Positions 27,153 to 35,898 of a stretch of DNA of 64,000 bases are shown here, piece by piece (within the stretch, counting starts at the first letter, position 1; each line of letters begins with the position of its first letter). The notes under the pieces are model-generated. The model was not told the DNA's origin, did not search any database, and worked only from the letters and a program-made list of their open reading frames with translations. The stretch comes from Hyphococcus sp. (GTDB taxonomy: Bacteria; Pseudomonadota; Alphaproteobacteria; Caulobacterales; Parvularculaceae). The stretch spans positions 1 to 64,000 of the forward strand of contig JAJFFY010000046.1 of assembly GCA_021776415.1 (NCBI GenBank), given 5' to 3'. Both the position numbers and the translations under genes were made by a program.

Positions 27153-27700
27153 GGGCTCTCCTCGACCGTCATTCCGGATGCGATGCAACACGAAGTGTAG
27201 CTTCGCTGGTCCGGGATCTGTTGCGACAGGTTTCACTTTTCTGGGAAAGATCCCGTGCTAGCAGTGCATCACCCCGACCGCGAAGGCGGTCGAATCATAA
27301 ATTGCGTGCCTTCGCGCGCGGGTGCTGCACGGCACACGGGATGACGGCGTGAAAAACGCCCAAATCCCCACAACCCCAACACGAATCGAATCTCCGATTT
27401 TACAACCCAGAGAGGGTAGTCGGCCATAAAACCTATATTTGGTGAAAAGTTATCCTCACGGATTTGGGCGGCCATATACTGCCTTTTGAAATTATCCAGA
27501 TCCGGAATTGCGAGAAAGGAGCACAGCAAATTGCAGCATATAAAAACATATAAACGACAGACACCGCCGATGACGATAGCGGGTGAAAATGTTGGACCAG
27601 ATTCCGCTACAGGCCCCGTGCTTATTGGGCTTATAAAACACGCGAAAGCACTTTTTCAGGCGCCGCCGCGATGTTCGTCAGTGGCGGCGAGGCCGGTCGG
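27153..27700. other. 548-base region without a gene
   Basis: It lies between the convergent S9 peptidase and rnr genes. Its first part is the composite inverted-repeat element at 27166-27347. The remainder holds nothing recognisable; the open frames in it lack ribosome-binding sites and known motifs. Confidence 0.65.
27166..27347. repeat. Intergenic inverted-repeat element
   Basis: Outer ends CCGTCATTCCG (27166-27176) and CGGGATGACGG (27337-27347) are inverted matches at 10 of 11 bases. Inner arms CGGGATCT (27212-27219) and AGATCCCG (27248-27255) are perfect. The CGTCATTCCGG...CCGGGATC pattern is familiar from dispersed intergenic repeats of alphaproteobacteria. Confidence 0.65.
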
Positions 27701-30025
27701 TTATGATTGGCGCGGCTTGGCGTTGGATTTTCGCCGCTTTTTCTTTTTCTTGGCTGGCGCCGCGGCGGCGCTGCGCCGGTTCGTTTTCTTGGCGCCTTTG
27801 CGTCCGGATTTTTTGCTTGCGGATTTTCGCCTTTGTCCGCCGGGAAGGGGATTGCTCAACATGTCAAAGCGCAAGCCGCCGGTGAGCGGCGTTGCTTCGG
27901 CCAGTTTAACGCGGACTTCCTGTCCCAACCGGAAGACGCCGCCCGAGGCGCTGCCGATGACGCAATGCATCGCTTCTTCATAGCGGTAATATTCATTGCC
28001 GAGATTACGGATCGGGATGAAGCCGTCCGCACCCGTCTCATCGAGCATGACGAACAGGCCAAACCGGGTCACGCCGCGGATGCGGGCGTCAAAAGTTGCG
28101 CCGATGCGGGCCTCCAGAAACGCCGACAGATAGCGGTCGTTGGCCTCGCGCTCGGCGGCCATGGCGCGGCGTTCCAGCGTCGAGATCTGATCGGCGATAT
28201 CGCCAAGCGCTTTTGCCTCATCGGCGCCCTGACCGCCGGGCCCAAGCCTGCAGGCCTTAACCAACGCACGGTGGACCGTGAGGTCGGCATAGCGCCGGAT
28301 CGGCGAGGTGAAATGAGCGTAACGCGGCAGGTTCAGGCCGAAATGGCCGAGGTTTTCCGTGGTGTATTTCGCCTGCCGCTGGGAGCGCAACACAACCTCG
28401 GAGACCATCTCTTTTTCATCGCGCTCAGTGGCGATCTTCAGGAGCTGGTTGAAGTTCGCAGGCCGCACCGCGCCGCCCTTGGAGAGCGAATAATCGAGCG
28501 ATTTCAGATATTCCCGGACGCCTTTGAGAGCTTCTTCCTCGGGCTGGTCATGGACCCGGTAAATCAGCGGCGTGCGGGCGCGCTCAAGGGTTTCGGCCGC
28601 CGCGACATTGGCGAGGATCATAAACTCCTCAATCACCCGGTGAGCGTCGAAGCGCTCGCGCTTGATGACTTTTTCGACCCGGCCCGCCTTGTTCATGATG
28701 ATCTTGCGCTCGGGCAGATCGAGGTCCAGCGGCGCGCGTTTGGAGCGCTCGCTCCAGCGAGCTTTAAACGCGCAGTAAAGATTTTTCACCGCGGTTTGAA
28801 TGGCCGGAGAAGCCGGTCCCCCCTCGCTGATCGCTTGCGCCTCTTCATAAGAAAGCTTGGCGGCCGAACGCATCATCGCGCGGACAAACCGGTGAGATTT
28901 TTTAACGCCTTGCGCGGTGATGATCATATCGACGGCAAGACATGGCCGGACTTCATTTTCGCGCAGGGAGCAAAGATTGTTAGACAACCGCTCCGGCAAC
29001 ATCGGCACGACGCGGTCGGGCAGATAGACCGAGTTGGCGCGCTTCAGCGCTTCGGTATCAAGCGCGCTGCCGGGACGGACGAAGTAGCTGACATCGGCGA
29101 TGGCGACGATGACGCGATGGCCGCCGGGATTATCCGGGTTCGGATCAGGTTCTGCGAACACGGCGTCGTCATGGTCTTTGGCGTCGCCCGGATCGATGGT
29201 GAAGAGCGGCGTATCGCGCAAGTCGGTGAAGTCTTCGACGCCGGGAAGCTGTGCTTTTTGCGCTTCGTCCATGACAGAGGCTGGAAACTCGGTACGGATA
29301 TCCTGATTGGCGAGCGCGATCGTAGAGAAGGCGTGTTTGTCGTCGATATGACCGGCGATGGAGCGCACGCGGGCCTTGCGCGGGCCATAGCCGCGCTCGT
29401 TCTTGGTCTCGACCCAGACCAGATCGCCATCCTTGGCGTCGCCGGCGTCACCGGGCTCGATAGTGAAATGGCCCTTGGCGCGGCGCTCTACCGGGTCGGC
29501 GGTGGCGCCGCCGCGCTTGGCGTTATAGACTGCGAGAAACCGGTGCGCGCCCTTGCCGATCTCTTTGATGATGGCGGCGTCATAGGAGTTGTCGCCGGCC
29601 GGGGTCAGCCGCGCCAACAGACGGTCGCCGACGCCGGGCGTCGGTTTTTGTTTTGCGGCGTGGGTTGCGTTGATGCGGATCATCGGCGCGCGGTGATCCT
29701 CGCGCCAGCCGGCCGGCTCGCACTCAAGATCGCCGTCATCGTCAACGGAGATAACGTCTATGGGTAATACTGGCGCTAAGCGACCTGCGACGGCGATGCG
29801 TTTGCCGGTTTTGAGATGGATTGCTCCGTCTGCTTCCATTTGTTTTAACAGCGTCCGCAACTCGGCGCGGGCCGTGCCTTTTACGCCGAAATGTTTAGCC
29901 AGATCACGCCGCACCGTGTCGCCAGCGGCGGCGTTCAAAAAAGCGACGATATCGTTTTTGGACGGCAGCGCGGCAGGCTTGGCGGATTGGCGCGGGCGCC
30001 GGGGTGGGGTCTTCTTTTCGGGCAA
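27701..30025 (-). CDS. rnr: Ribonuclease R
   Basis: 774 residues. N-terminal winged-helix and cold-shock-type RNA-binding parts (about 20-240), the RNB catalytic domain with TIDPGDAKDHDDA (about 285) carrying the metal-binding aspartates, then a C-terminal S1 domain (FDARIRGVTRFGLFVML). It ends in a basic tail of about 40 Lys/Arg/Ala-rich residues. It degrades structured RNA 3' to 5'. In related genomes rnr often directly follows topA; here a 2.7-kb stretch lies between. Confidence 0.95.
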   Translation of the reverse strand: MPEKKTPPRRPRQSAKPAALPSKNDIVAFLNAAAGDTVRRDLAKHFGVKGTARAELRTLLKQMEADGAIHLKTGKRIAVAGRLAPVLPIDVISVDDDGDLECEPAGWREDHRAPMIRINATHAAKQKPTPGVGDRLLARLTPAGDNSYDAAIIKEIGKGAHRFLAVYNAKRGGATADPVERRAKGHFTIEPGDAGDAKDGDLVWVETKNERGYGPRKARVRSIAGHIDDKHAFSTIALANQDIRTEFPASVMDEAQKAQLPGVEDFTDLRDTPLFTIDPGDAKDHDDAVFAEPDPNPDNPGGHRVIVAIADVSYFVRPGSALDTEALKRANSVYLPDRVVPMLPERLSNNLCSLRENEVRPCLAVDMIITAQGVKKSHRFVRAMMRSAAKLSYEEAQAISEGGPASPAIQTAVKNLYCAFKARWSERSKRAPLDLDLPERKIIMNKAGRVEKVIKRERFDAHRVIEEFMILANVAAAETLERARTPLIYRVHDQPEEEALKGVREYLKSLDYSLSKGGAVRPANFNQLLKIATERDEKEMVSEVVLRSQRQAKYTTENLGHFGLNLPRYAHFTSPIRRYADLTVHRALVKACRLGPGGQGADEAKALGDIADQISTLERRAMAAEREANDRYLSAFLEARIGATFDARIRGVTRFGLFVMLDETGADGFIPIRNLGNEYYRYEEAMHCVIGSASGGVFRLGQEVRVKLAEATPLTGGLRFDMLSNPLPGGQRRKSASKKSGRKGAKKTNRRSAAAAPAKKKKKRRKSNAKPRQS

Positions 30026-30102
30026 GGGAGGGCTTTCAATAGATTTCTAAGTGATAAACAGCTCAGAGCCGTAGCAGGTTCCGCCTGTGCAGGGTAGTGC
30101 GG

Positions 30103-30702
30103 TTAGTGGCCAACCGTCATCGGGTTGCGCGGGCGGCCATCTACCAGCACTTCATAGTGGAGATGGACAGCGGTGGCGTTGCCGCTCTCGCCGGTATAGC
30201 CGATGAGATCGCCCTGGCGCACGGATGCGCCTCGCCGCAATCCACTGGCATAAGCGGAAAGATGTGCGTAACGGGTTTTAACATGCGCATTATGGCGGAT
30301 CAGGATGGTGCGACCGTAACCGCGCTGGGTGTCGACGCTCTCCACTACGCCGGAACCGCCGGCGTAGATTTTCCCCGGCGTGCGGGTGAACAGATCAACG
30401 CCCTTGTGGATGCGCCCGGCGCCGCCGCGGCGCGGTCCGAAACCAGACGACAGACATCCGCGCACCGGCGCGCGCATCAGCCTCGCGCCGGCAACGACCA
30501 TGGTCGGATCGAAATTGATGACCTGACCGTTGCGGCTGGTTTGCGGTGCATTGGAAACACCCATGCCGGCGCAGACTTTTAATGCGTCGCGCGCAGGAGC
30601 TGGAGTAGCAGAGATAGTGGGGGAGGGTTTTGTTGGCGCGGCGACGCAACCGGCAAGCATCGCCGCCAGCGACAAAGCGCAAAGATTCTGTATTGTTCGC
30701 AT
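30103..30702 (-). CDS. M23-family peptidase lipoprotein (LytM-like)
   Basis: 199 residues. The start MRTIQNLCALSLAAMLAGC is a lipoprotein signal with lipobox LAGC. The C-terminal LytM/M23 domain has HKGVD (first zinc ligands) and HLHYEV (third ligand and catalytic His), and the block YAHLSAYASGLRRGASVRQGDLIGYTG is characteristic. It should cut peptidoglycan cross-links or regulate such enzymes in the periplasm. It lies 77 bases downstream of the rnr start, on the same strand. Confidence 0.9.
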   Translation of the reverse strand: MRTIQNLCALSLAAMLAGCVAAPTKPSPTISATPAPARDALKVCAGMGVSNAPQTSRNGQVINFDPTMVVAGARLMRAPVRGCLSSGFGPRRGGAGRIHKGVDLFTRTPGKIYAGGSGVVESVDTQRGYGRTILIRHNAHVKTRYAHLSAYASGLRRGASVRQGDLIGYTGESGNATAVHLHYEVLVDGRPRNPMTVGH

Positions 30703-30745
30703 CAGGATTACGCAACTGTACTCATTACTTACCTGCGAGAAGATA

Positions 30746-30928
30746 ATGGCTTATCGATGCGACAAAGTTAAGGCGGATGATTGGTTTTTAAGGATCGAAG
30801 AGGGCTTCAGTTTGAAGTCGATAGCAGCCGTTGCAGATATAAACCGAATCCATTGGGAGGTTTTGTCATTCAAAGAAGTAAGTCGAACGGCTGTTTACGG
30901 GTCCGTACGAGGGGATTGCGCGATTTGA
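30746..30928 (+). CDS. Possible small helix-turn-helix protein or gene remnant
   Basis: A 60-residue frame with GAGAAG five bases before the ATG. The part GFSLKSIAAVADINRI resembles the helix-turn-helix of serine-recombinase C-termini and similar DNA-binding proteins. It overlaps the end of the converging hydrolase gene by 34 bases. It could be a real small gene, the remnant of a recombinase, or chance. Confidence 0.3.
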   Translation: MAYRCDKVKADDWFLRIEEGFSLKSIAAVADINRIHWEVLSFKEVSRTAVYGSVRGDCAI

Positions 30929-32049
30929 TCCGATCCGAACCGTACATTTACCCATTCAGAAATCATCTCAAGCGCAACGGGAGAAAACGAATTCTCCAAT
31001 GATGCATATTCAGTTGGTAATCCCGTTTCGGCTTCCTGCATTAAATGATTCAAGCCTGGAATTGTCACTATCGTTATATCGGTTGTTGGCGCACCGCTCA
31101 GAATGTTTTCTATATTTGCTAGATGTTGCGGCGGTGGCGCGACAAAATCTTTTTCACCGCCAATTGCCAGCACAGGTATAGATAATGACTGATAGGTTGC
31201 GATCGGATCGAAGTTGACATTTGATTGATACCAGGAGCCCAGCAACACGCTAGCCAATCCCTCATTATCCTTAGGCATAAACTGATAAGGTGGAATGAGC
31301 GCTTTGCCGGGTCCATTTAGAAAGGCGAGCAAACGGTCTTTTGTTTGTGGATCTGCCGGGTTGCTCTTTACGATACTCATGAACTCTCCAAAAAGCGTTC
31401 GATACTGTTCAGCCCTTTTGCCTTTGATGCCGGAAGCCTCTAACAATTTGTCTAGCTGAATTGCAAGAGCAGTTTCTCCGGGCAGACCCGGCGCTGACAT
31501 GAGAATAAGAAAAGCCACATCATCTGTCTTCGCCGTCGCTAACGCGCCGATAGCGCCACCCTGACTCATTCCAGCAAACCCGATGCGTGAAGGGTCGATG
31601 CGGCTATCGGACTGAAGGTGTGCCATAATAACTAGAGCATCAGCGCTTAAATCATCCCAGCTCGATGTAAAATAATCGCCGGTAGACTTGCCTATGCCGC
31701 GATCATCAAATCGCGCAACGGCAATCCCATTGCGAGTTAAATAGTCGGCCAGGACATGAAATCCGAAATGGCCAGCAAAGGCCTGGTTGCGATCATTTGG
31801 ACCGGCTACAGATAACAGGACCACTGCTGGAAATGGCCCACTTCCTGTTGGAATTGTCACAGTCGCATCTATTAAAATGCCCGTTTGCGCTGTCGTTATG
31901 GCAATTTCTTCCACTTGATATGCGTATGGCGGCTTGGGTGTTTGTAGTTTTGCCGAAATGATTATTGGTTGCTTTTCGTTGAGAAAGAATATTGCTCCGC
32001 TTGTTGCTGCAAGCATCACAACGAGAAGAATAATAAATGGTCGATTCAT
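30895..32049 (-). CDS. Membrane-anchored alpha/beta hydrolase
   Basis: 384 residues from the ATG at 32049, preceded by GGAGGGG. One hydrophobic N-terminal segment (RPFIILLVVMLAATSGAIFF) acts as anchor or uncleaved signal, so the catalytic part faces the periplasm. The nucleophile is in GFAGMSQGGAIG (about 190), the acid in GGEKDFV and the His in LNHLMQEAE. Similar proteins are annotated as dienelactone-hydrolase-like or S9/S15-like; the substrate is not evident. It is 25 bases behind the Xre regulator gene and likely its operon partner. The DNA is visibly lower in GC than rnr and topA on either side. Confidence 0.85.
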   Translation of the reverse strand: MNRPFIILLVVMLAATSGAIFFLNEKQPIIISAKLQTPKPPYAYQVEEIAITTAQTGILIDATVTIPTGSGPFPAVVLLSVAGPNDRNQAFAGHFGFHVLADYLTRNGIAVARFDDRGIGKSTGDYFTSSWDDLSADALVIMAHLQSDSRIDPSRIGFAGMSQGGAIGALATAKTDDVAFLILMSAPGLPGETALAIQLDKLLEASGIKGKRAEQYRTLFGEFMSIVKSNPADPQTKDRLLAFLNGPGKALIPPYQFMPKDNEGLASVLLGSWYQSNVNFDPIATYQSLSIPVLAIGGEKDFVAPPPQHLANIENILSGAPTTDITIVTIPGLNHLMQEAETGLPTEYASLENSFSPVALEMISEWVNVRFGSDQIAQSPRTDP

Positions 32050-32074
32050 TGGGTTCCCCTCCAAAATGATATAT

Positions 32075-32272
32075 TCAAGTTTCCGGATCGAATTGAAAGG
32101 CGTCGCCAATCGCTACATCAAGCGCGCGTGCAATCCGATAAGCGAGCGTTATGCTGGGATCGTGCCGCCCATTTTCAATTGTATTGATCGCTTGACGCGA
32201 TACGCCTACCGCTTCAGCGAGTCGCGCTTGAGACCATTTTTTCTCTGCGCGCAACACGCGCAGACGGTTCAT
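32075..32272 (-). CDS. Xre-family transcriptional regulator (YozG-like, single HTH)
   Basis: 65 residues from the ATG at 32272, which overlaps the stop of the membrane protein gene by four bases (ATGA); an ATG at 32287 is the alternative. Almost the whole protein is a Cro/C1-type helix-turn-helix: RLRVLRAEKKWSQARLAEAV, SRQAINTIENGRHDPSITLA, with a short C-terminus ending FDPET. Such small regulators usually repress their own operon, in line with the repeated sites at 32675-32721. Confidence 0.9.
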   Translation of the reverse strand: MNRLRVLRAEKKWSQARLAEAVGVSRQAINTIENGRHDPSITLAYRIARALDVAIGDAFQFDPET

Positions 32273-32634
32273 GACCGCGCTTGCCATGATAACACTCCGT
32301 AGGCCAATAAATAAATCAATAGGGCAAAGGCCCAGAGATGGGTTACGATGAGCGGAGCTGTGATATCGAATGCAACAATTCCATAAGAGATAAATGCCAT
32401 TGCAATCATGCTGGCGCCGGCAGCGAGCATCGCAATCCGTCGCATAACTTCATCACGCGTCGCAATGAATGCCGTTACGAGTAAAGTTAGCCCGACAAGC
32501 GTTGCGATTGCCGCTCCGCGCGCGATTTCTGCGGTGAGCGGCAGCGCCAGCCGACCAGTAAATGTCAGATAGAAAATGGCGTGGAGGCCATACAAAATGA
32601 TGAAGCCCAGCACCCAAGGCAGTTTCTTATTCAT
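32269..32634 (-). CDS. Small four-helix membrane protein
   Basis: 121 residues with about four transmembrane helices: PWVLGFIILYGLHAIFYLTF, a second around 40-58, a third around 72-92 and a fourth near the C-terminus (LIVTHLWAFALLIYLLAYGV). Membrane proteins of this size next to a YozG-like regulator are a recurring pair in bacteria; the function is unknown. First gene of the three-gene module. Confidence 0.8.
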   Translation of the reverse strand: MNKKLPWVLGFIILYGLHAIFYLTFTGRLALPLTAEIARGAAIATLVGLTLLVTAFIATRDEVMRRIAMLAAGASMIAMAFISYGIVAFDITAPLIVTHLWAFALLIYLLAYGVLSWQARS

Positions 32635-32674
32635 GTTAAATCCTCAGCCAGTAAATTAGGTTCGTTATCATGCA

Positions 32675-32721
32675 TCGTGCATTCACGACAATATGTCAAG
32701 CATGCACGACAATATATCGTG
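32675..32721 (-). promoter_or_regulatory. Candidate operator-promoter of the Xre module
   Basis: The 11-base sequence CACGACAATAT is repeated at 32684-32694 and 32705-32715, 21 bases apart, i.e. two helical turns, on the same face of the DNA. Each copy is also half of a dyad: TCGTG (32675-32679) with CACGA (32684-32688), and CACGA (32705-32709) with TCGTG (32717-32721). On the minus strand a consensus TTGACA -35 box (32699-32694) sits between them. A clear -10 box at standard spacing is not seen. Confidence 0.65.
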
Positions 32722-32835
32722 TATGTGATGCTAATCAATGGGTTGCGGCGGGTCGATTTTGACGCACAGATCTTCGGCTTACGGGATGACGTGCAAATGA
32801 GGCGTGACCTAGGCGGCCTTAAGCAGCTCAGCCGA

Positions 32836-35508
32836 TTATTTTGCAGCGACTTTTTTCTTTGCAGTTTTCTTCTTTGCCGCCTTCTTGGCCGGAGCTTTTT
32901 TTGCAGCCTTCTTCTTTGCTGTCTTCTTCTTGGCGGTTTTTTTCTTCGCAGCTTTTTTCTTCTTCGCCTTCTTCTTGGTTGGCTTTTTCTTCTCTTTCGC
33001 CGCGAGGAGTTCGATGGCGCGCTCAAGGCTTATGGTGTCGGGCTCAAGCCCGGCGGGGAGGGTCGCATTGGTTTTCTGGTGTTTGATGTAGGGTCCGTAG
33101 CGCCCGTCCATAACATTGACGGGATCGCCGGTTTCGGGGTGTGCGCCCAGTTCTTTTAGCGCTTGCGCCTGCTTGCGGCCGCGCGGGTTCGCCTTTTTCT
33201 CAGCGATCAGCGCCACGGCGCGGTTTAGTCCGACCTCGAAGACCTCATCAACGCTCGGCAGATTGGCGTAGGTTTTGCCGTGCTTGACGAAAGGTCCGTA
33301 GCGACCAAGACCGGCGACAATCATTTCGCCATCTTCCGGGTGCGGACCAACGTCGCGCGGCAGCGCCAACAAGGTCAGCGCTTTTTCAAGGTCGATACTG
33401 GCGGCGTCCCAGCCCTTGGGGATGCCGGCGCGTTTGGGTTTTTCCTTCGAGCCTTTTTCCTGTTCGCCAATCTGCAGATATGGCCCGAAACGGCCCGTTT
33501 TCAAGGTTATGTCGATGCCGGTTTTCGGGTCCTTGCCGAGAACCTTGTCGCCAGTTGCTTCCGCGCCGTCGCCTTCGCCGAGCGCTGTCAGCTGTCTTGT
33601 GTGTTTGCAGTCCGGATAGTTCGAGCAGCCGATAAAGGCGCCATAGCGTCCGGTTTTGAGGGACAACCGGCCGGCAGCGCGGCCATCTTCCTTGCAAGAC
33701 GGGCAGGCGCGTGGGTCGGAGCCGTCTTCTTTTTGCGGGAAGATCAGCGGCCCAAGCGATTCATTAAGCGCGTCGAGCACTTCGGTGATGCGTAATTCGC
33801 CGGTGTCTTCAACCGCGGCATGGAACTCGGTCCAGAAATGTCGGAGGAAAACCTTCCAGTCGGCGTCGCCAGCGGAAATCTTATCGAGGGTTTGTTCCAG
33901 ATCCGCGGTGAAATCATACTCAACATATTTGCGGAAATAGTTCTCGAGAAACGCAACCACGATCCGGCCTTTGGAATCGGGGATGAAGCGGTTGCGATCC
34001 ATGGTGACATAGCCGCGGTCGCGCAAGGTCGACAGTGTTGAGGCGTAGGTCGAAGGCCGACCGATGCCGAGCTCTTCGAGTTTTTTGACCAGGCTAGCCT
34101 CGGAAAAGCGCGGCGGCGGCTGGGTGTAGTGCTGATCGGCTTTGACATCGGAAATCGCCGCCGGCGCGCCCTGGGTCAGCTTAGGCAGAACGCCGCCGTT
34201 TTCATCCGCATCAGCATCGTCGCGGCCTTCTTCGTAAAGCGTCAGAAACCCGTCAAACAAGATCACAGATCCGGTGGCGCGCAGGCCGGTCTTTTTATCC
34301 GTCGTCAAGAGATCAATGACGGTGTTTTCAAGCCGCGCCGACTCCATCTGGCTGGCCATGGCGCGCTTCCAGATCAGCTCGTATAATTTATGCTGGTCGC
34401 TATCGAGCCCGCGGATTTTATCGGGCGAGCGCGAGAACGATGTCGGGCGAATCGCCTCGTGGGCTTCCTGCGCATTTTTGGCTTTGGTTTTGTAGACCCG
34501 GGCGCTGTCAGGCACATATTTATCGCCAAACTGACCGCCTATGGCGCGACGCGCATCGCTGATCGCTTCCGGCGCCATATCAACGCCGTCGGTCCGCATA
34601 TAGGTAATAAGCCCGGTGGTATCGCCGCCAATGTCGATGCCTTCATAAAGGTTCTGCGCGGTGCGCATGGTGCGCTGGGCGTTAAAACCGAGTTTGCGCG
34701 CGGCTTCTTGTTGCAGCGTCGAGGTCGTAAACGGCGGCGGCGGGTTACGCCGCGCCGGCTTGGCTTCGACCGCATCAACAGTGAAGGTTCCTGCCTCAAC
34801 AGCACGCTTGGCGGCCATCGCCGCGGCTTCATTATTGAGCGTGAATTTTTTAAGCTTCGCGCCTTCATGAATAACCAAACGCGCTTCAAACGAGGCGCTG
34901 CCTTGCGAAGACGCCTGGGTTTTGACCGACCAGTATTCTTCGGCGACGAAGGTTTCAATTTCCAGCTCGCGCACGCAAATGATCCGCAACGCAACCGACT
35001 GGACGCGGCCGGCGGAGCGTGCGCCCGGTAGTTTGCGCCACAGCACTGGCGACAGCGTGAAGCCGACAAGATAATCGAGCGCCCGGCGGGCGAGATAGGC
35101 GTTGACCAGCGCGGTGTCGATTTCGCGCGGATGCGCCATGGCTTCCTGAACCGCTTTTTTGGTGATCGCATTGAAAGCGACACGGTCGACGCGCACGCCC
35201 TTCAGCGCCTTTTTCTCCGCCAGCACTTCCAGTAAGTGCCACGAGATCGCTTCGCCTTCGCGGTCTGGGTCAGTTGCCAGCACCAGCCGGTCGGCGGCTT
35301 TGACCGCAGCGGCAATTTCGCTGACGCGCTTTTTCGACGCCGCGTCAAGCTCCCAGACCATGGCAAAATCATTGTCAGGATCGACCGAGCCATTTTTCGA
35401 CGGCAGGTCGCGAATATGCCCGTAAGAAGCCAGCACCTTGAAGCCGGGCCCCAGATACTTGTTGATGGTCTTGGCTTTGGACGGTGATTCGACGACGACA
35501 ACTTGCAT
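32836..35508 (-). CDS. topA: DNA topoisomerase I
   Basis: 890 residues. The Toprim domain begins at once (MQVVVVESPSKAKTINKYLG) with DPDREGEA as metal-binding motif. The catalytic tyrosine is in LITYMRTDGVDM near residue 305. A four-cysteine zinc ribbon (CPSCKEDG...GCSNYPDC) near 605-640 is followed by three C-terminal repeats (GRFGPYLQIG, GRYGPFVKHGKTYANLPS, GRYGPYIKHQKTNATLPAG). The last 55 or so residues are nearly all Lys and Ala, a DNA-binding tail. It relaxes negative supercoils. Confidence 0.97.
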   Translation of the reverse strand: MQVVVVESPSKAKTINKYLGPGFKVLASYGHIRDLPSKNGSVDPDNDFAMVWELDAASKKRVSEIAAAVKAADRLVLATDPDREGEAISWHLLEVLAEKKALKGVRVDRVAFNAITKKAVQEAMAHPREIDTALVNAYLARRALDYLVGFTLSPVLWRKLPGARSAGRVQSVALRIICVRELEIETFVAEEYWSVKTQASSQGSASFEARLVIHEGAKLKKFTLNNEAAAMAAKRAVEAGTFTVDAVEAKPARRNPPPPFTTSTLQQEAARKLGFNAQRTMRTAQNLYEGIDIGGDTTGLITYMRTDGVDMAPEAISDARRAIGGQFGDKYVPDSARVYKTKAKNAQEAHEAIRPTSFSRSPDKIRGLDSDQHKLYELIWKRAMASQMESARLENTVIDLLTTDKKTGLRATGSVILFDGFLTLYEEGRDDADADENGGVLPKLTQGAPAAISDVKADQHYTQPPPRFSEASLVKKLEELGIGRPSTYASTLSTLRDRGYVTMDRNRFIPDSKGRIVVAFLENYFRKYVEYDFTADLEQTLDKISAGDADWKVFLRHFWTEFHAAVEDTGELRITEVLDALNESLGPLIFPQKEDGSDPRACPSCKEDGRAAGRLSLKTGRYGAFIGCSNYPDCKHTRQLTALGEGDGAEATGDKVLGKDPKTGIDITLKTGRFGPYLQIGEQEKGSKEKPKRAGIPKGWDAASIDLEKALTLLALPRDVGPHPEDGEMIVAGLGRYGPFVKHGKTYANLPSVDEVFEVGLNRAVALIAEKKANPRGRKQAQALKELGAHPETGDPVNVMDGRYGPYIKHQKTNATLPAGLEPDTISLERAIELLAAKEKKKPTKKKAKKKKAAKKKTAKKKTAKKKAAKKAPAKKAAKKKTAKKKVAAK

Positions 35509-35705
35509 GTAGCGGATACCCCCGGCGAAACGTCATGGACAGGCGAATGGGGCGGGTTATTGCGTCGGCGCCCCCTTGTCTGTCAACTCCGGCTAGGTCC
35601 GGACCTCAACTATAAATTTATATTTACCCTAGAAACTCTACCAAGAGTTGTGCTAAAGCCGTCTCACACGCGCACTGGAATGGGTTCAGGAAAGACTAAA
35701 TAATC

Positions 35706-35894
35706 ATGACAAAACAAAGCACTATCAAGGCATCCCAAAGTGAGCAGAAGGGCTCCCAGAGCCAGGCGGCGGCCTATATCTCCGATTTGTTGCAGGAGCT
35801 GGAACAAATTGCCGGGCGCGAGCGGATTGAGCCTTTGGACCAGTTACTGAAGATTGCCCGCGAGGAAGCGGGCCGAATTTCCAGAGCCGCGTGA
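35706..35894 (+). CDS. Small conserved alphaproteobacterial protein
   Basis: 62 residues, soluble, with the pattern AAAYISDLLQELEQIAGRE and PLDQLLKIAREEA. Small proteins with this helical pattern occur widely in alphaproteobacteria and have no known function as far as I recall. It is divergent from topA and convergent with dprA, with only four bases between its stop and the dprA stop. Confidence 0.75.
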   Translation: MTKQSTIKASQSEQKGSQSQAAAYISDLLQELEQIAGRERIEPLDQLLKIAREEAGRISRAA

Positions 35895-35898
35895 GTTT

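Noticed and set aside
27269-27529. 86-codon frame on the minus strand between the S9 peptidase and rnr
   Set aside because: No ribosome-binding site or family match, and it overlaps the repeat element.
27707-29767. Long open frame of 686 codons on the plus strand
   Set aside because: It lies wholly antisense to rnr, has no recognisable domain, and is explained by the codon bias of the high-GC rnr gene.
30530-30745. Upstream extension of the small helix-turn-helix frame
   Set aside because: It overlaps the M23 lipoprotein gene on the opposite strand; the ATG at 30746 has a ribosome-binding site.
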